From NCBI GenBank assembly GCA_000328365.1, contig KB308724.1, positions 446,321 to 510,320 of the forward strand: a DNA stretch of 64,000 bases. The letters run 5' to 3'. Below the pieces are notes generated by a model. That model had not been told where the DNA came from. It ran no database searches and saw nothing but the letters and a program-made list of their open reading frames with translations. The DNA is from Capitella teleta (lineage: Eukaryota; Annelida; Polychaeta; Capitellidae). Below are positions 47,368 through 58,527 of the stretch, in pieces; within the stretch, counting starts at the first letter, position 1, and each line of letters starts with the position of its first letter. A program made the translations under genes and the position numbers.

Positions 47368-50300
47368 ATGGAGTCGGGTTCTGACGATGGCCAAGAAGGG
47401 AGTTCAACGTCCCCAAAGAGGTCAATGCCTCGCTCTCTTTCGTCCTCTGCCATTGGACTCAAGAAGCGAACTCCTTCAGGCAAGCGCAAAGGAAGGGCCA
47501 TTAAATCCACTGAAAAGAAGCGCAGGCTCTCAACGGAGGAGGACGATGCGTCACCAGCCAGTCGACCGAAAAGAGCTGTGGCTCCCAAGACTTTTGTATG
47601 TGGGATAATTATTATTTATGTATTTATAATTTTATTTCATTTTCTAGCCGGATCAAACATTAGGAATTTCATGGAAGGAGGAGAATCAACTCCAAAAGGC
47701 GTTGTATGCATCTCTGCATTGTAAACGAGGGCCCTCAAGATCCAAGAGTGAGAACGATTTAAAGGCTTCGAATACAACAGATTCGGAAGCGTCCAATGGC
47801 AGAGAGACCCCCGATTGCAGGATCACTCGAACCGAAGGTCTCGCTGGAGACGACAGCGCATCAGACTCAGGAAGCAAAGATAGCAAAACGAATTGCAGCA
47901 ACAAATCAGCGTAGGAAGCGATTGATCCCTCTATATATATTTTTATCACTTTCAATTTCAAATCTTCCAGGCGTCCTCAATCATTACTTAAAGCATCGTT
48001 ACGTGCTCAGCGGAAATTTGCTCAGGGATCAAGGCCATGCAGTCCGTGCACCACTCCCGTTAAAGCAAAATCTGCACATAGTTCAAAGCTCATTTGTCCA
48101 GATATCGGAATATGCCGATCTAAGACGGAAGATTTCCTGACGTTCTTATGCTTACGAGGTAAGTCATGATTATTTAGAAGATAACTTGAGTATCTTTTTC
48201 TGCAGGTACGAGCAAACTCCCCTCTCATCTGGAGCACTTCAATAACCCTGAGGTGGAAGAATCGCTCAGCTACCCTGGGACCCCTCGTGGTACCTCCCAG
48301 GACAGCAGTCGTGCCTCCACTCCCGCCCAGTACAACAGTCGTCCAGGCACTCCTTCCCATTCAGAGCGTAAGCGCAAAAAACAACCTTCGCCAGATCGAG
48401 AAATTCTTCTGGATAACCAAGAATTAGGAGTCAAACCATTGGTGAGAATCAAGAAAAATTATCTCTTAACAGATTAAAAAACAATGTTTATCAATCTGCA
48501 CTTGATGAAATAATGTTTGTCCAGGATGGCTCAAATGTGGATGTCGTGTGGAAGAAACCTCTTGTTGTTCTTCATCGACTTCCCCATCTCCCCTATCCCA
48601 CTGTCAAATTATTGAATACCCACTCCACAGGCCCAATAAGCTTCTCCCTAATCTCGCCTCCTCTTCCCCCTTGTCCTCTTTCTCCTCCACCTCATATTAA
48701 TGAGGTCAAAGTTCAGCCAGAAATTCCTGACTGGAATGCTATCAAGAAGAACTTCCTTCAGCATCACAAATTCATCTCTGAACTACAAAATTCATGGGGT
48801 GAAGCACCACCTGACTGTAACAATAATTCACTCTCAGTTGCTATGACAACGGATGACCCCATTTCCCATGGCAACCAGTCTTTCACTCCTAATGAATCTC
48901 CTGGCTGTGGTGTGAGTGTTGAGTTAATTCTGTTCTGTTTGGTTATGCTTCAGTTGATTTAACAATTAGTTACAATTTGACTCACATAAAATGGAATTTC
49001 TCACTGATGTTTGGTTTGCTTCAACTTTTATGACCTAACTGTTATTCTTCTTCTGATCCTTGTACTTTTAATTTGCACATTTAATTAACTTCAGTGAGAC
49101 CTCATGAATCCAGATTTTGTTTATTACAGACCTCTAACGCTGAAAACAGTTCAGAACAAATTTGAGTGCTAGGGGGATTGATGAGACCTGACTGTAATAC
49201 AATCTCCATTCTCTCTGAAATCCTGCATTGAAATGTTTCCCACGTTTCCACGAAAACTTAAATCAAACTTCTTTTGCCCCCACAGCCCTCGGAAGACATT
49301 TCGCCCTCTCAATCAAAAGTTTTGTCATCATCAACGATGGACACCCCAATCTCAGGCTCAGTGCGCGAAGACAGATCAACGAGCAAAAAGCTACGCAAAG
49401 GCAAAATTCTCAGCATGCGCGTTTTGCGCTCAGGCAGCATGCAAAGTGTCTCCTCCGATGCATTCCACACCAAAACTAAACTCTTGAACAAAGCTAAACT
49501 GACTGCCATGCGCTCTAAGCACCGTGTCTCTACCTCAAGCGTTGTCACGCCAAGCAAGAAGAAATTGACTGAAGCAGCAGCCGCCTCTACCTCAAATAAA
49601 ACCACCGACTGTGTCCCTGACCCAGAGATCATCGTTATAGACGACAGTCCTGACAGCAAGCCAGGATTTAGAGCCATTCGCAGTAGTCCCCGTACCTCTT
49701 CCCCGCGTAAATCTCTCAGTCTCGGATCACGGAAACCCAAACCAGGTTGGTTGTTGTTTGGTTGTTATTAGGTACACTTATTTGATATGGTTGATTTATG
49801 GTTGATTTATGGTAGATCCCAAGAGTCCTCCTTCTCCGGTTCCCACCCTCTCACTCTCCTTCCGGGAATCCTTCCCCAATCCAGATGATCTGCCGAGAAT
49901 CGTACAAGTTCCCACTTATCATCCCAGCGAGGAGGAGTTCTCCGATCCAATCAGTTACATGTCGCTGATTCAACCCGACGCCGAGTCTTACGGCATCTGC
50001 AAGATCATCCCTCCTGAAGGCTGGAAGGTGAGTAACCATAACTACCATCTCCATAGTTACCGTCCTTTTTGTACTCTAAGCCTGAATGCAAGCTCTCAGA
50101 GGAACTGCGGTTCAGCACACAAGTTCAACATATCCACCGCCTCATGAATCGGTAACCGAGAGGAAAACTTGGTTACATAAACTTGACGGCGATTCTGTTT
50201 CTTTTTCCAGATGGGGGCCAAATGTGCAGCAATTGAAATGCATTAAGAAACATTTAGAACAGCAAGGCAACCCCATGGACCACACGCCACTGGTGAGATA

Positions 50301-53300
50301 GCATTGCAATGAAGAGAGCTGCCTTGCTAAATAACATTCACTTTGAATTTTTCTTCTTCTGGTAGGTGTGCGGAGTGGAGTTGGACATGGCTGCTCTGTC
50401 TAACGCCATTTCATCTTGCGGCGGTTTACAATCAGTCATTAACAAAAACAAATGGCCAAAAGTTGCGGAAATTCTCAGAATTCCAAAACCAGTATGTCTC
50501 TCCCTCCTTTTTCCCTCGTTTCCCTTTGACACAACTGTTTTTTTTTTTGCAGGCACAGGAGGTGCAAGGTCGCTTGTATGAACTCTACTGTCGCTACTTG
50601 CTGTCGTACGACACCTTGTCTGCAGACGAAAAAACCAAACTTCAAACCCAAGTTCAGAATGAGCGAACGAAACAGCAAAAGGACGGAGTGCTCGACGTGG
50701 ATTGCATGATGAAGGTCAGTAAGGGTCATTGAGTGTCCAGTGGCACCCATCGGTCATTCACAGGGTCGGTCAAGGACGTTGAGTGAGATATTCAGAGCTT
50801 CTCGCAACATGCAGGCCATGTGGTTCAAAGATGGCGTTGACCCAAGTCCACCCCAAGTTGAAGTGAGTTCAGCTTCATTTATAGCATGAATTCATAAATT
50901 TTTCTTACTATAAACTGATCATTCTTCAGAACGAGTATTGGCGTTTGGTAGAGGGAGCCAAGCACCACGTTTCAGTGCAAGCAGGATACATGGACTCCCA
51001 GAGTCACTGCAGTGCATTTCCTACCAAGAGGGACTCTCCGTACTCTAAGCATGGCTGGAACTTCAACATGCTGCCACAGAACTCTGAGAACATCCTGCGT
51101 CATGCAGGCCTCATCAGCGGTGGGTTTTGGATTGAGCTTCCTCCTGCGGTTGGCTGTCGTACTTGCATGGCATTGATTGTGTTGCTTTGCAGGCTTCACG
51201 ATCCCCATGCTGCACATAGGCATGCTGTTCTCCTCCAGATGCTGGTATAGGGACCCCCACCATTTGCCCCAGATTCACTACCTGCACAGCGGCGCTGACA
51301 TGCTATGGTACGCTTCATCGCTTAACTGCATTGAAATAACCCAAAAAATTCTGCTCATCCTCAAGTTTGTTATAAATATATCTCGCTTTTTCTCAGGTAT
51401 TGTGTTCCGAAGAGCGAAGTGAGCAAGTTGAAACATGTGATGCAGGAGACGTGCGATGACCTCATTGAGAAGGACAGTGACCTCTGGCTCCCCCCGGATT
51501 CCGTTATGGCAAGCACCCCCCCCCCCCTCGCTTCCACACCCACCCCTGACCTAATTATTTCCCTCGTAGCTTTCACCAGGTCTCCTTGTGGAGAAAGGTC
51601 TCAACTTGTGCCGGGCGGTTCAGCAGCCCAATGAGTTCTTGATCATTTTCCCGGAGGCATTTACTGCCAACGTTTCTTGTGGATACAACATCGCTGAAAC
51701 CGTGCATTTTGCCTCGGCTGAGTGGATTCCTTCCGGCTGGAACGCGATCGAGGTGTGTTGGTTGAAATAATCTCCCAAAGATTCATTTGCCTAATTTGTT
51801 CATACCTTTCTAATTCGGCCTCAAAATATTATATGAATTTTTCTTCAGTTGTTGCATGAGAACCGAGAGGCTGACGTTATTCCCATCGAGCGCATAATTC
51901 TCAAGTTAGCGAGGAGCGAGCGGACGCCGGTCGAAGCCCTCTCCCTCCTAATTCCGCACCTCAAGACATTCACGTAAGAACACGCGAGATGCTTCTTTCC
52001 GATCACATTCATTTCTCGTTTTTTCCAGAGCTCAGGAATTCAAACTGCGGAAGCAGTTATCAGAAATGAACGTCAAGAGGGAGCGATTCACGAGCAACAA
52101 CAAGTGTTTGGCCAGCATAGGTCGGAGGCGGGGTCACATAGGATGGGGCCTCAGTGACGATCTGCACCACTGCTGTGTCTGTAACAGATATTGCTTCCTT
52201 TCTATGGTGGGATATTGCTTCCATCCTCAAAACTACAAATTAACGTTTTTTGACAAAATATTTTATTCAGAATTTCTGAAAATGGCACTGTAAATGTATC
52301 GTTTGCTGAATTATATAAGTTCTGCAATTAGTTCATCACAACTTTGCCAAAATAGATCAAGACAAAATGCTACGACATTTTCTCAAAATAAGCCACCTGG
52401 TCAAGACGTACGGCGTAATTTCTCAGGAAATGACCTTGATCTTCCACACTGATGACTTTGGAGGTCAGCATATCCTTCCATCGTCCCTTTGGCAAATACA
52501 CATCCCTCGCCACTGCCCCCTCTTGGATGACTGGGGCTACTAGGACGTCATCTCCAATCATGAATTCATCTCCGATCCCATAGCTCACGGGGTCTTGGGA
52601 ATCGACCCACCACATCGGTCGGATGATGGGTGCTCCCGTCTCCACGCTCTGCTTCCCCGCAGCGATCATTTTTGGCGTGACATACTTCTCATGCAACTTG
52701 ACCATTTTGAGTGCAATTGCTGTGGTTTCATCATCGTACTGCCACGGACAGATGGAGAACTGCATGGCTGGCAGAAATGCATTCAACGTCAGCCAGCGAA
52801 TGTACAGTTCTTTATCAGGGAGGGCGCCACCGTCAACGGTCACCCCGTCGGCGTTGTACGCGTTTCCACCAATCATATCGGGTAGCACAAATGGGTAACC
52901 ATGGAAACCAAACAGCAGAGCGGTCGGGATGACCGTGTCGAAGCCACGCTGCGATCTCCACTGGGAGTCCTTGTCCAGCATTCGCACAAACACCGGCAGA
53001 CGCTGCGATTTGAAGCCCACTCTAACCTCCATGAAGGAGTTGGTCCGGGCGTACATTTGCTCGGCGTATTTGCGAGAGTAATCGTTGGGGTTTGCGACGT
53101 CTATGTTGAAGTATGGAGGAAGGAAACCCACCTCCCCTGCGTCGTACTTGAAGGAGTCGATTCCCAGATCGCGCAAGTGCTTCAATCTCTCCGTGAACCA
53201 CTGTACTGCTCTGTCGTTGGTGAAGTCAATGATGGCTCCGATGCCTTGCCACCACTTGATCAAGCCAGGCACTCTGCCCGTGGAGTCCATCACAAAGTAA

Positions 53301-54634
53301 CCCCCAGCGACTCCCTCTTTGAATGCAGCAGAATCGGGATTTGCAAACGGCATCACCCAGGAGGTGACGCGGAAACCGAGGTTGTGTATCTCGGTTGTCA
53401 TGGCAACGGGATCAGGAAATTTCTTGGAATCGAAAAAGTAGTCGCCGTACGCCGTGGTGTACTTGTCATCGATCTCGATCTGACTGCCGTCGAAATTGTG
53501 AGCCAGGATTTCTTTTGTGAACTGCAGAGTTTTGTTCTGGTCGATATCCACTTTGTATTTTGCCCACGTTGACCAAATGGGTTGGGTCATCATTCTGGTG
53601 TCCGGTAGTCCAGTTGGTCGGTCGAAAAATCTTTGCATTACTCTCATATGCAACTGTTTGGAATCGTTGGCTACGCACATCGTGTACCTCAACGCTGCTT
53701 CCATTCTGAGGTTAACGTACATGGCGTCGTTCGAATCCGCGGCCAAACACATCGTAGACTGGTTCAGAGAGTACATCAAGGGTACACGGTCATCCGCGAT
53801 GACTGCCACACCGTTTGATGACAACCAGTAGTGACCGAGCAGAGAGCCGCAGGAATGGTTGACCAATCCGACGTCTTTACTGACGTACGCCTGTAGCGGG
53901 ATGTCAGCCTTCATTGGCCAGTGGTCTCTGTAATGCTCTGACCCTCCAAACCAGTGAGCACCGGTCGTTTGGAAGCAGTCGTAAGGTCTTCTTGGGTTCC
54001 ACTCTCCCAGTGACCTCCACGTCACATGGTAACACTGGACGCCCCCTCCTTCGTCCTCCCACTTCACTCTCAGTTGCGCTTCGTCTTCCCATTCAACGCA
54101 TGTTTCGTTCTCTTCGACACTTCCCGCACATTTCACGGTCGCTCCGCTCAGTGCATACTCGTGGCCCATGCTTCCGTTCAGCACAGCGAGATCTCTGCGT
54201 CTCAGTTGCATTTGCTGCGAGTCGTATGTGAGGCTGAATCCGTTGAATCTGAGTTGGTTCTGCATGTTGTAGAGAGCGGACAGCGCCACTGTCGCCATCA
54301 GAATGGAGAAGCCTTGCGCCCCAGGAGACATGGTCATCTGAAATGAATGTTTTATTTACTTCCAGGTTGTGAATGAATCTGAAGGTCAAATGTTTTGTTT
54401 GAAGGACTCGGTTAAACATCTGCAAAAGAAGAAGAACCTCAAAGCGTCCATGATGCTCTACCGGCACCCGACGGTCAGTAAAAATACCGCCGGGTGTAAT
54501 TATTCATCCTTTGTCTATCACAGAGAGATCTGGAGGAAATCTTAAACAATGTGCTGAGTCGGTTAGCTGAGTCATCGCCCTCCAAACACAAGGGCCCCCG
54601 CCTCAAGCAGGCCTCATCCCATCCCCCTCCCTGA
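47368..54634 (+). CDS. JARID2: JARID2, Polycomb (PRC2) cofactor of the Jumonji/ARID family
   Basis: Nuclear DNA-binding cofactor that recruits and stimulates PRC2. Twenty exons: 47368-47595, 47648-47910, 47971-48158, 48206-48441, 48525-48911, 49286-49745, 49816-50027, 50081-50151, 50211-50292, 50366-50491, 50553-50714, 50764-50862, 50930-51119, 51193-51307, 51397-51508, 51570-51752, 51849-51973, 52029-52206, 54366-54473 and 54524-54634; 1211 aa (human 1246). Order: UIM-like [13 protein letters not shown] (about 86-98); AQRKFAQ around K179; [13 protein letters not shown]; long Ser/basic linker; JmjN (about 600-658); ARID (660-805); JmjC (839-1038); zinc-finger region (1110-1175). The JmjC iron ligands are absent (CWYRD for CWHxE; T for the later His), as in vertebrate JARID2. 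The second half of the finger, FCLKD, has lost a Cys present in human FCLEC. Intron 15 is GC-AG; intron 18 hosts an antisense gene. Upstream non-coding exons may exist. Confidence 0.95.
51509..51569 (+). other. GC-AG intron in JARID2
   Basis: A 61-nt phase-0 intron whose donor is ATG/GCAAGC and acceptor CTCGTAG. Joining across it gives [17 protein letters not shown], aligned to human NVMISPEVLCKEGI without a gap. No GT donor nearby keeps the frame and length. GC-AG is the commonest non-canonical U2 intron class. Confidence 0.8.
52262..52267 (-). terminator. Poly(A) signal of the nested GH31 gene
   Basis: AATAAA on the minus strand, about 100 bases after the GH31 stop codon and only 56 bases beyond the end of JARID2 exon 18. 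The nested transcript would thus finish inside the host intron. Confidence 0.5.
52370..54337 (-). CDS. MYORG-like family 31 glycosidase, intronless, nested in JARID2
   Basis: Glycoside hydrolase family 31 protein most like animal MYORG (KIAA1161), an ER/secretory-pathway alpha-galactosidase in vertebrates. One exon, 655 aa (human MYORG about 714). The N-terminus has a hydrophobic, probably signal-anchor stretch ([15 protein letters not shown]), then an ectodomain with several N-glycosylation sequons (NGS, NET, NHS, NQS, NKT). The catalytic barrel shows [25 protein letters not shown], the nucleophile motif FKYDAGEV (Asp399), RMLDKDSQW near the expected acid/base, and [13 protein letters not shown]-terminal beta domain follows ([23 protein letters not shown]). 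Start: ATG at 54337 or 54331. The gene lies antisense in JARID2 intron 18 (52207-54365), filling it almost completely, with 28 bases between its ATG and JARID2 exon 19. Confidence 0.93.
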   Translation of the reverse strand: MTMSPGAQGFSILMATVALSALYNMQNQLRFNGFSLTYDSQQMQLRRRDLAVLNGSMGHEYALSGATVKCAGSVEENETCVEWEDEAQLRVKWEDEGGGVQCYHVTWRSLGEWNPRRPYDCFQTTGAHWFGGSEHYRDHWPMKADIPLQAYVSKDVGLVNHSCGSLLGHYWLSSNGVAVIADDRVPLMYSLNQSTMCLAADSNDAMYVNLRMEAALRYTMCVANDSKQLHMRVMQRFFDRPTGLPDTRMMTQPIWSTWAKYKVDIDQNKTLQFTKEILAHNFDGSQIEIDDKYTTAYGDYFFDSKKFPDPVAMTTEIHNLGFRVTSWVMPFANPDSAAFKEGVAGGYFVMDSTGRVPGLIKWWQGIGAIIDFTNDRAVQWFTERLKHLRDLGIDSFKYDAGEVGFLPPYFNIDVANPNDYSRKYAEQMYARTNSFMEVRVGFKSQRLPVFVRMLDKDSQWRSQRGFDTVIPTALLFGFHGYPFVLPDMIGGNAYNADGVTVDGGALPDKELYIRWLTLNAFLPAMQFSICPWQYDDETTAIALKMVKLHEKYVTPKMIAAGKQSVETGAPIIRPMWWVDSQDPVSYGIGDEFMIGDDVLVAPVIQEGAVARDVYLPKGRWKDMLTSKVISVEDQGHFLRNYAVRLDQVAYFEKMS

Positions 54635-54889
54635 GGCTGAATCATCAATTCATCATTCTCCTGCATCTCTTTTTTTTTTTTTTTCTTATTTTCACAAAAT
54701 ACTCATCTTTTATATTAACAGCGTACATGGAGTTGATCTCATTTTAAGTGTTTTCCCCTCTTTTTATTCGGTGATGTTTTCCTTGTCTTAAGTGTCCTCT
54801 GTTCGTACTTATTTTGTTTCTCCTTTTTTTGTCGAAGCTGCGAATGATTTGTTTTCTCATTCTGTTTCGATCCAGGATAGTGTTCAGTG

Positions 54890-54895
54890 AATAAA
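54890..54895 (+). terminator. JARID2 poly(A) signal
   Basis: AATAAA about 256 bases past the JARID2 stop codon in a T-rich context. Confidence 0.6.
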
Positions 54896-55636
54896 AGAAA
54901 ATCATGCGTTTACGCTTTGTTTTTTTTAGGGCTTTTAGTCCTGCTGACGAGATTTACTCGTTAAATGTGTTGGGTTATATCTTAAAATATGCTAATTTTA
55001 TGCTAGAAATATTTATCCAGAAGTAAATTGAGAGCTGACCCTTAAAAGAAGCGATCGTTTATCAATGCTGAAAGATTTTTTATCACACGAAGCCAGAAAA
55101 CTGTCTCAACCAGAATCAAGGCAAATTACACAAGACTAATTAGTGAGCTTAATTACTAACTAACCTAATTTATCAACCCATCAGCATTATGAAGTGCGTT
55201 ATGAAGTTCAACTGTAAACACAATCGACCTTGACCTTAGGAGATGGATTAAAGGTAAATATTTTGCTATAACCAGAGATATTCTATTGCTTCATCATTCA
55301 ATCGCAGCATATTCGTGCTAATACTGTGCGCTGAAAACTCATTCATTGTCTGCGAAGTTACAACGAAACAACATTTTATCTATGCATGTATTTTCTTTGT
55401 TTCTAAAGACTTACTAGTGGTTGGCCGGTTCCTGCACGATGCTCTAATTGATGCGTTATGACATGAAAATCATAACGCACCCAAAACGTTATGATTTCAG
55501 TACGAGCGATATCAACTTAACTACTGAAAACAGCATTCCAGTCACTTTTAAGTAAATAAACATCAAGTAAAAGTATCTCTAGTTCAGGATATATAAAATT
55601 TGATGAAATACAAAACGTACACAATTTCAATCAGTA

Positions 55637-55642
55637 TTTATT
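55637..55642 (-). terminator. HEATR3 poly(A) signal
   Basis: AATAAA on the minus strand, 34 bases after the HEATR3 stop codon. Confidence 0.55.
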
Positions 55643-55675
55643 GAGTGCTAATGTTCATAGTAGATGATAAAAACA

Positions 55676-58527
55676 TCATTTCAGGCGGTTTGTTTTGTAC
55701 TGAATGAACCTAGGCAGATTGGCTCGAACGGTGTTCACCAAAACTGCATGCTGACCTAATTCTTTTCTGTGTCGTTTCATCTGCGAATAAATTAAATTAT
55801 ATAAACTAAGTTTGAAAACGATAAATGAATGTCTGACTTTAGCTTTGAGTTGCGGTAGAAGTGAGTTGAGTTTTCCGATGACTTGCAGCTGGTTCAGGAG
55901 GGGATCCGTATGGTCCTCTGAGAAGACATCCATGAGGGCGTCAACCCCTTCCGCTACAACGTGCAGATCTTCGTCCTCTCGACCCACAATGCAGCAGAGT
56001 AAAACTGCAATCGGCTGCAATCAGATTCAGTTAGAATTCACTTTTTAAAAACCGTTTCTATTCATGTGAGACGCACCTTCAACAGTGGATGCACGTCTTC
56101 GCCAGTGCTTGCCATTCCGACTCCCATTGAAGCCAAAATACGAACGATGTTTGCTCTCACGGAAGGGTGCGGACACCTAAGGGCCAGGGAGCTGAGGAAG
56201 TTGACGTCTTCCTCCGTTATCTGCTGAATCTGACGATAAAAAAGTAAAATAAAAATCTGGTAAAACATCAAAGGAGAACGGCAACCATTTGAGGTTGAAG
56301 AGCTGTCATTTTCTGAGCAAGGGCTCTCAACGCGCACGTCACACACTCCAATTGGTCAGAATTTTCTGAAAATTCAAAATAAAAGTGAAATAAATACTCT
56401 TATTATAGTGTGAAATTTAACAAACCTTGTATTTGCGAATCGGCTGTTAAGCTTGTGAGATGTGACCACAGTTCGTTGATGAATTGCGGACCTCCTAAAG
56501 TGGACACATCGCCCGTGTTGATGACGTTACTCAAACACAGCAGAGCTCGACTTTGCAGTTCAACCATCCTGCAATTAACAATTGACAATTAAATAACCAC
56601 CAACCTAAACAATACGCCACGTACCCTCTCCACAATTTGTACGTTTTACGATGTTTCTTCAGACTTTGCATCATTTCGTTACTTGGTAATTTGCTCTTTG
56701 AGATTGCCTGAAAATTAAAAAGAAAAAAAGGTCAAAATTAGCCAATTAAAAATAATCAAATGAAGATGAATCTCATACCTTTGGTAATACATCATACTTC
56801 ATCAAGACCTCTTGCACAGCCATTGGCATCTTGCCAGAATCCTCATCTCCGTCTGTTTCCATCGAAACCTCCACATCAGCAGGTTGGACAACTCTGGCGT
56901 CAGTTTCATCAGAACTGTTGTCACTATGGATGTCTTCCCATTCATCTGCCAACAAGAATTATTACAACTCGGAAAGCGTTTTTAAGAATAGCAAACCATT
57001 TTCGTCAATACTGGAAGCTAAGTTGGTGAGCAGTTCGAGTGTGACTTGTTGAGCACTTACGAGGTGCTCCATATCACCCAACATGGTGTCTAATACATCG
57101 CACTGCAAAAGAGAGAAACATGTGGGTTATCACTGAAGTACGTTCTGTTTGAAATACTCTCAACTATTTAAAATTAGGAGTGTTGAAATGTCTGAAATTC
57201 ACCAACCTTAATTTCCACCTCATTTGCAGCGTCTGGAGCAACAATTTCAGACTGAAAACAAATATCGCCAAAATTTGCAATACAACTCATAAAAAAAGAC
57301 TGAAACGTACAGGCACAATGGACGCTGTTTTCACGATCTCTTCTAAACGCGGTTCGATTTCTTCACCGAGAACTTTGCCGAATAACTCAGCAAGAGAAGC
57401 GAACATCTGAGCACTCTGAGGAAGCGTGTTTTGGAGAATGCCTGAGAACATTAAAAAAAAAGACCCAGAAAATGAGAAAACAGAACGGGAAGTATACTGA
57501 CCAGCGGTCAGGGTCTTGAGCAGCAGACATGTCGATGAGGGCACGTCCGATTGCATAACAGCCATCAGCTGAGTACTGACCCCAGGGTTTTCACGCAGAA
57601 CATGAACTAACTCAGGATTATTTTCTGTCACCGTGTATAAACACCAAGCTGGAAGGAAGCGGCAGGTAAGATGACCAAGGAGCTGACCACACGCGACTGA
57701 CCAACGGCTAAGGCTAGTGGAGCATAATCTGAATTGTAATGATGAAAGATGGACAGAGCTGCTGGGTTGAAAGACTCCACTGCGGATGCATTATTCTCAC
57801 TGGAATATCCCTCGAATTATCCACTGGATTTAAAATTCAATCATACAGACCACAGATTCCACAGTAGATGAATAGCGTGAACTAAGATGTCTCGATCGAT
57901 GGGGTCATCGAGAGCAGAGGCGGAGTTTTCTTTGGGTTCATACTGAATGTGCAGGGGGCGTGGTTTAAAAAAGTGGTTCATAATGACATGATTGTGATGC
58001 TCACCTGTTGCAAGACCCTAATCAGAAGAGGGAAGCAATTTTGCTGCATAATGGCGTCACACATAATGGGTCCTCCGTCCACTGTCATGTTCCTACAGAA
58101 TCAAATAGTCAGAGCGGATCGCTTTCTTGCGTGCGTTACCTCAGGGCTCCTAATGCTGCTCGACGCACTCCCTGGTTCTCATCTGCCACCAGTGGCGCCA
58201 TCGCTTGGAGAATATTGCCGTGAACGATTTGAGGGACGGCTGACGGATCGGAGATCAGCACAGAAAGTGTTGCGCAGGCGCACTCACGATCCTCAGGACC
58301 AGAACTATGCAACTAAAGAAAGGGAAAAAATATTGAAATGATTCATGGAAGAAGTGTACCTGAGCTAAGAGGTTGCTCATCATGTTAGCCGGACGTCCAT
58401 TTTGAGCAGTCATTTCTAACTGACCGTCTGCGTTGTCCACTATGTGCTCAGCCTCCGATGCACTGATCTGTCCGGCTGGCCTCGTTTTCACTGCAGCGCG
58501 CGCTTTCCTTGGTTTGGATTTCCCCAT
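55676..58527 (-). CDS. HEATR3: HEAT repeat-containing protein 3 (symportin homologue)
   Basis: Armadillo/HEAT solenoid homologous to yeast Syo1, which carries ribosomal protein uL18 (RPL5) for 5S RNP assembly and nuclear import. Sixteen exons (minus): 58360-58527, 58140-58312, 58005-58092, 57851-57942, 57702-57799, 57502-57648, 57311-57441, 57207-57251, 56997-57102, 56779-56945, 56625-56707, 56426-56568, 56286-56365, 56077-56223, 55838-56014 and 55676-55780; 649 aa (human 680). The basic start MGKSKPRKARA fits the family, followed by GVRRAALGALRNM, AWCLYTVTENNPELV (human AYCLQTVTEDNPELL), LLLKTLTAG, the acidic loop DEWEDIHSDNSSDETD (human DEWEELSSSDESD), LQSRALLCLSN, VVAEGVDALMDVFSED and the C-terminal LPRFIQYKTNRLK. 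All junctions keep phase. Confidence 0.95.

Larger units (their letters stand above)
54635..55675. other. JARID2 3' UTR and JARID2-HEATR3 convergent spacer
   Basis: T-rich JARID2 3' UTR to a poly(A) signal at 54890-54895, then AT-rich sequence to the HEATR3 stop codon, with the HEATR3 signal at 55637-55642. The two genes converge. A short inverted pair, TGCGTTATGA/TCATAACGCA, lies at about 55453-55482. Confidence 0.6.

Noticed and set aside
52207-52293. JARID2 ending with the read-through frame after exon 18
   Set aside because: The exons at 54366 and 54524 continue the family C-terminus in phase, so the read-through tail is intronic.
52901-53572. 223-codon plus-strand frame within the GH31 gene
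   Set aside because: It is a shadow of the GH31 coding strand, with no family motif.
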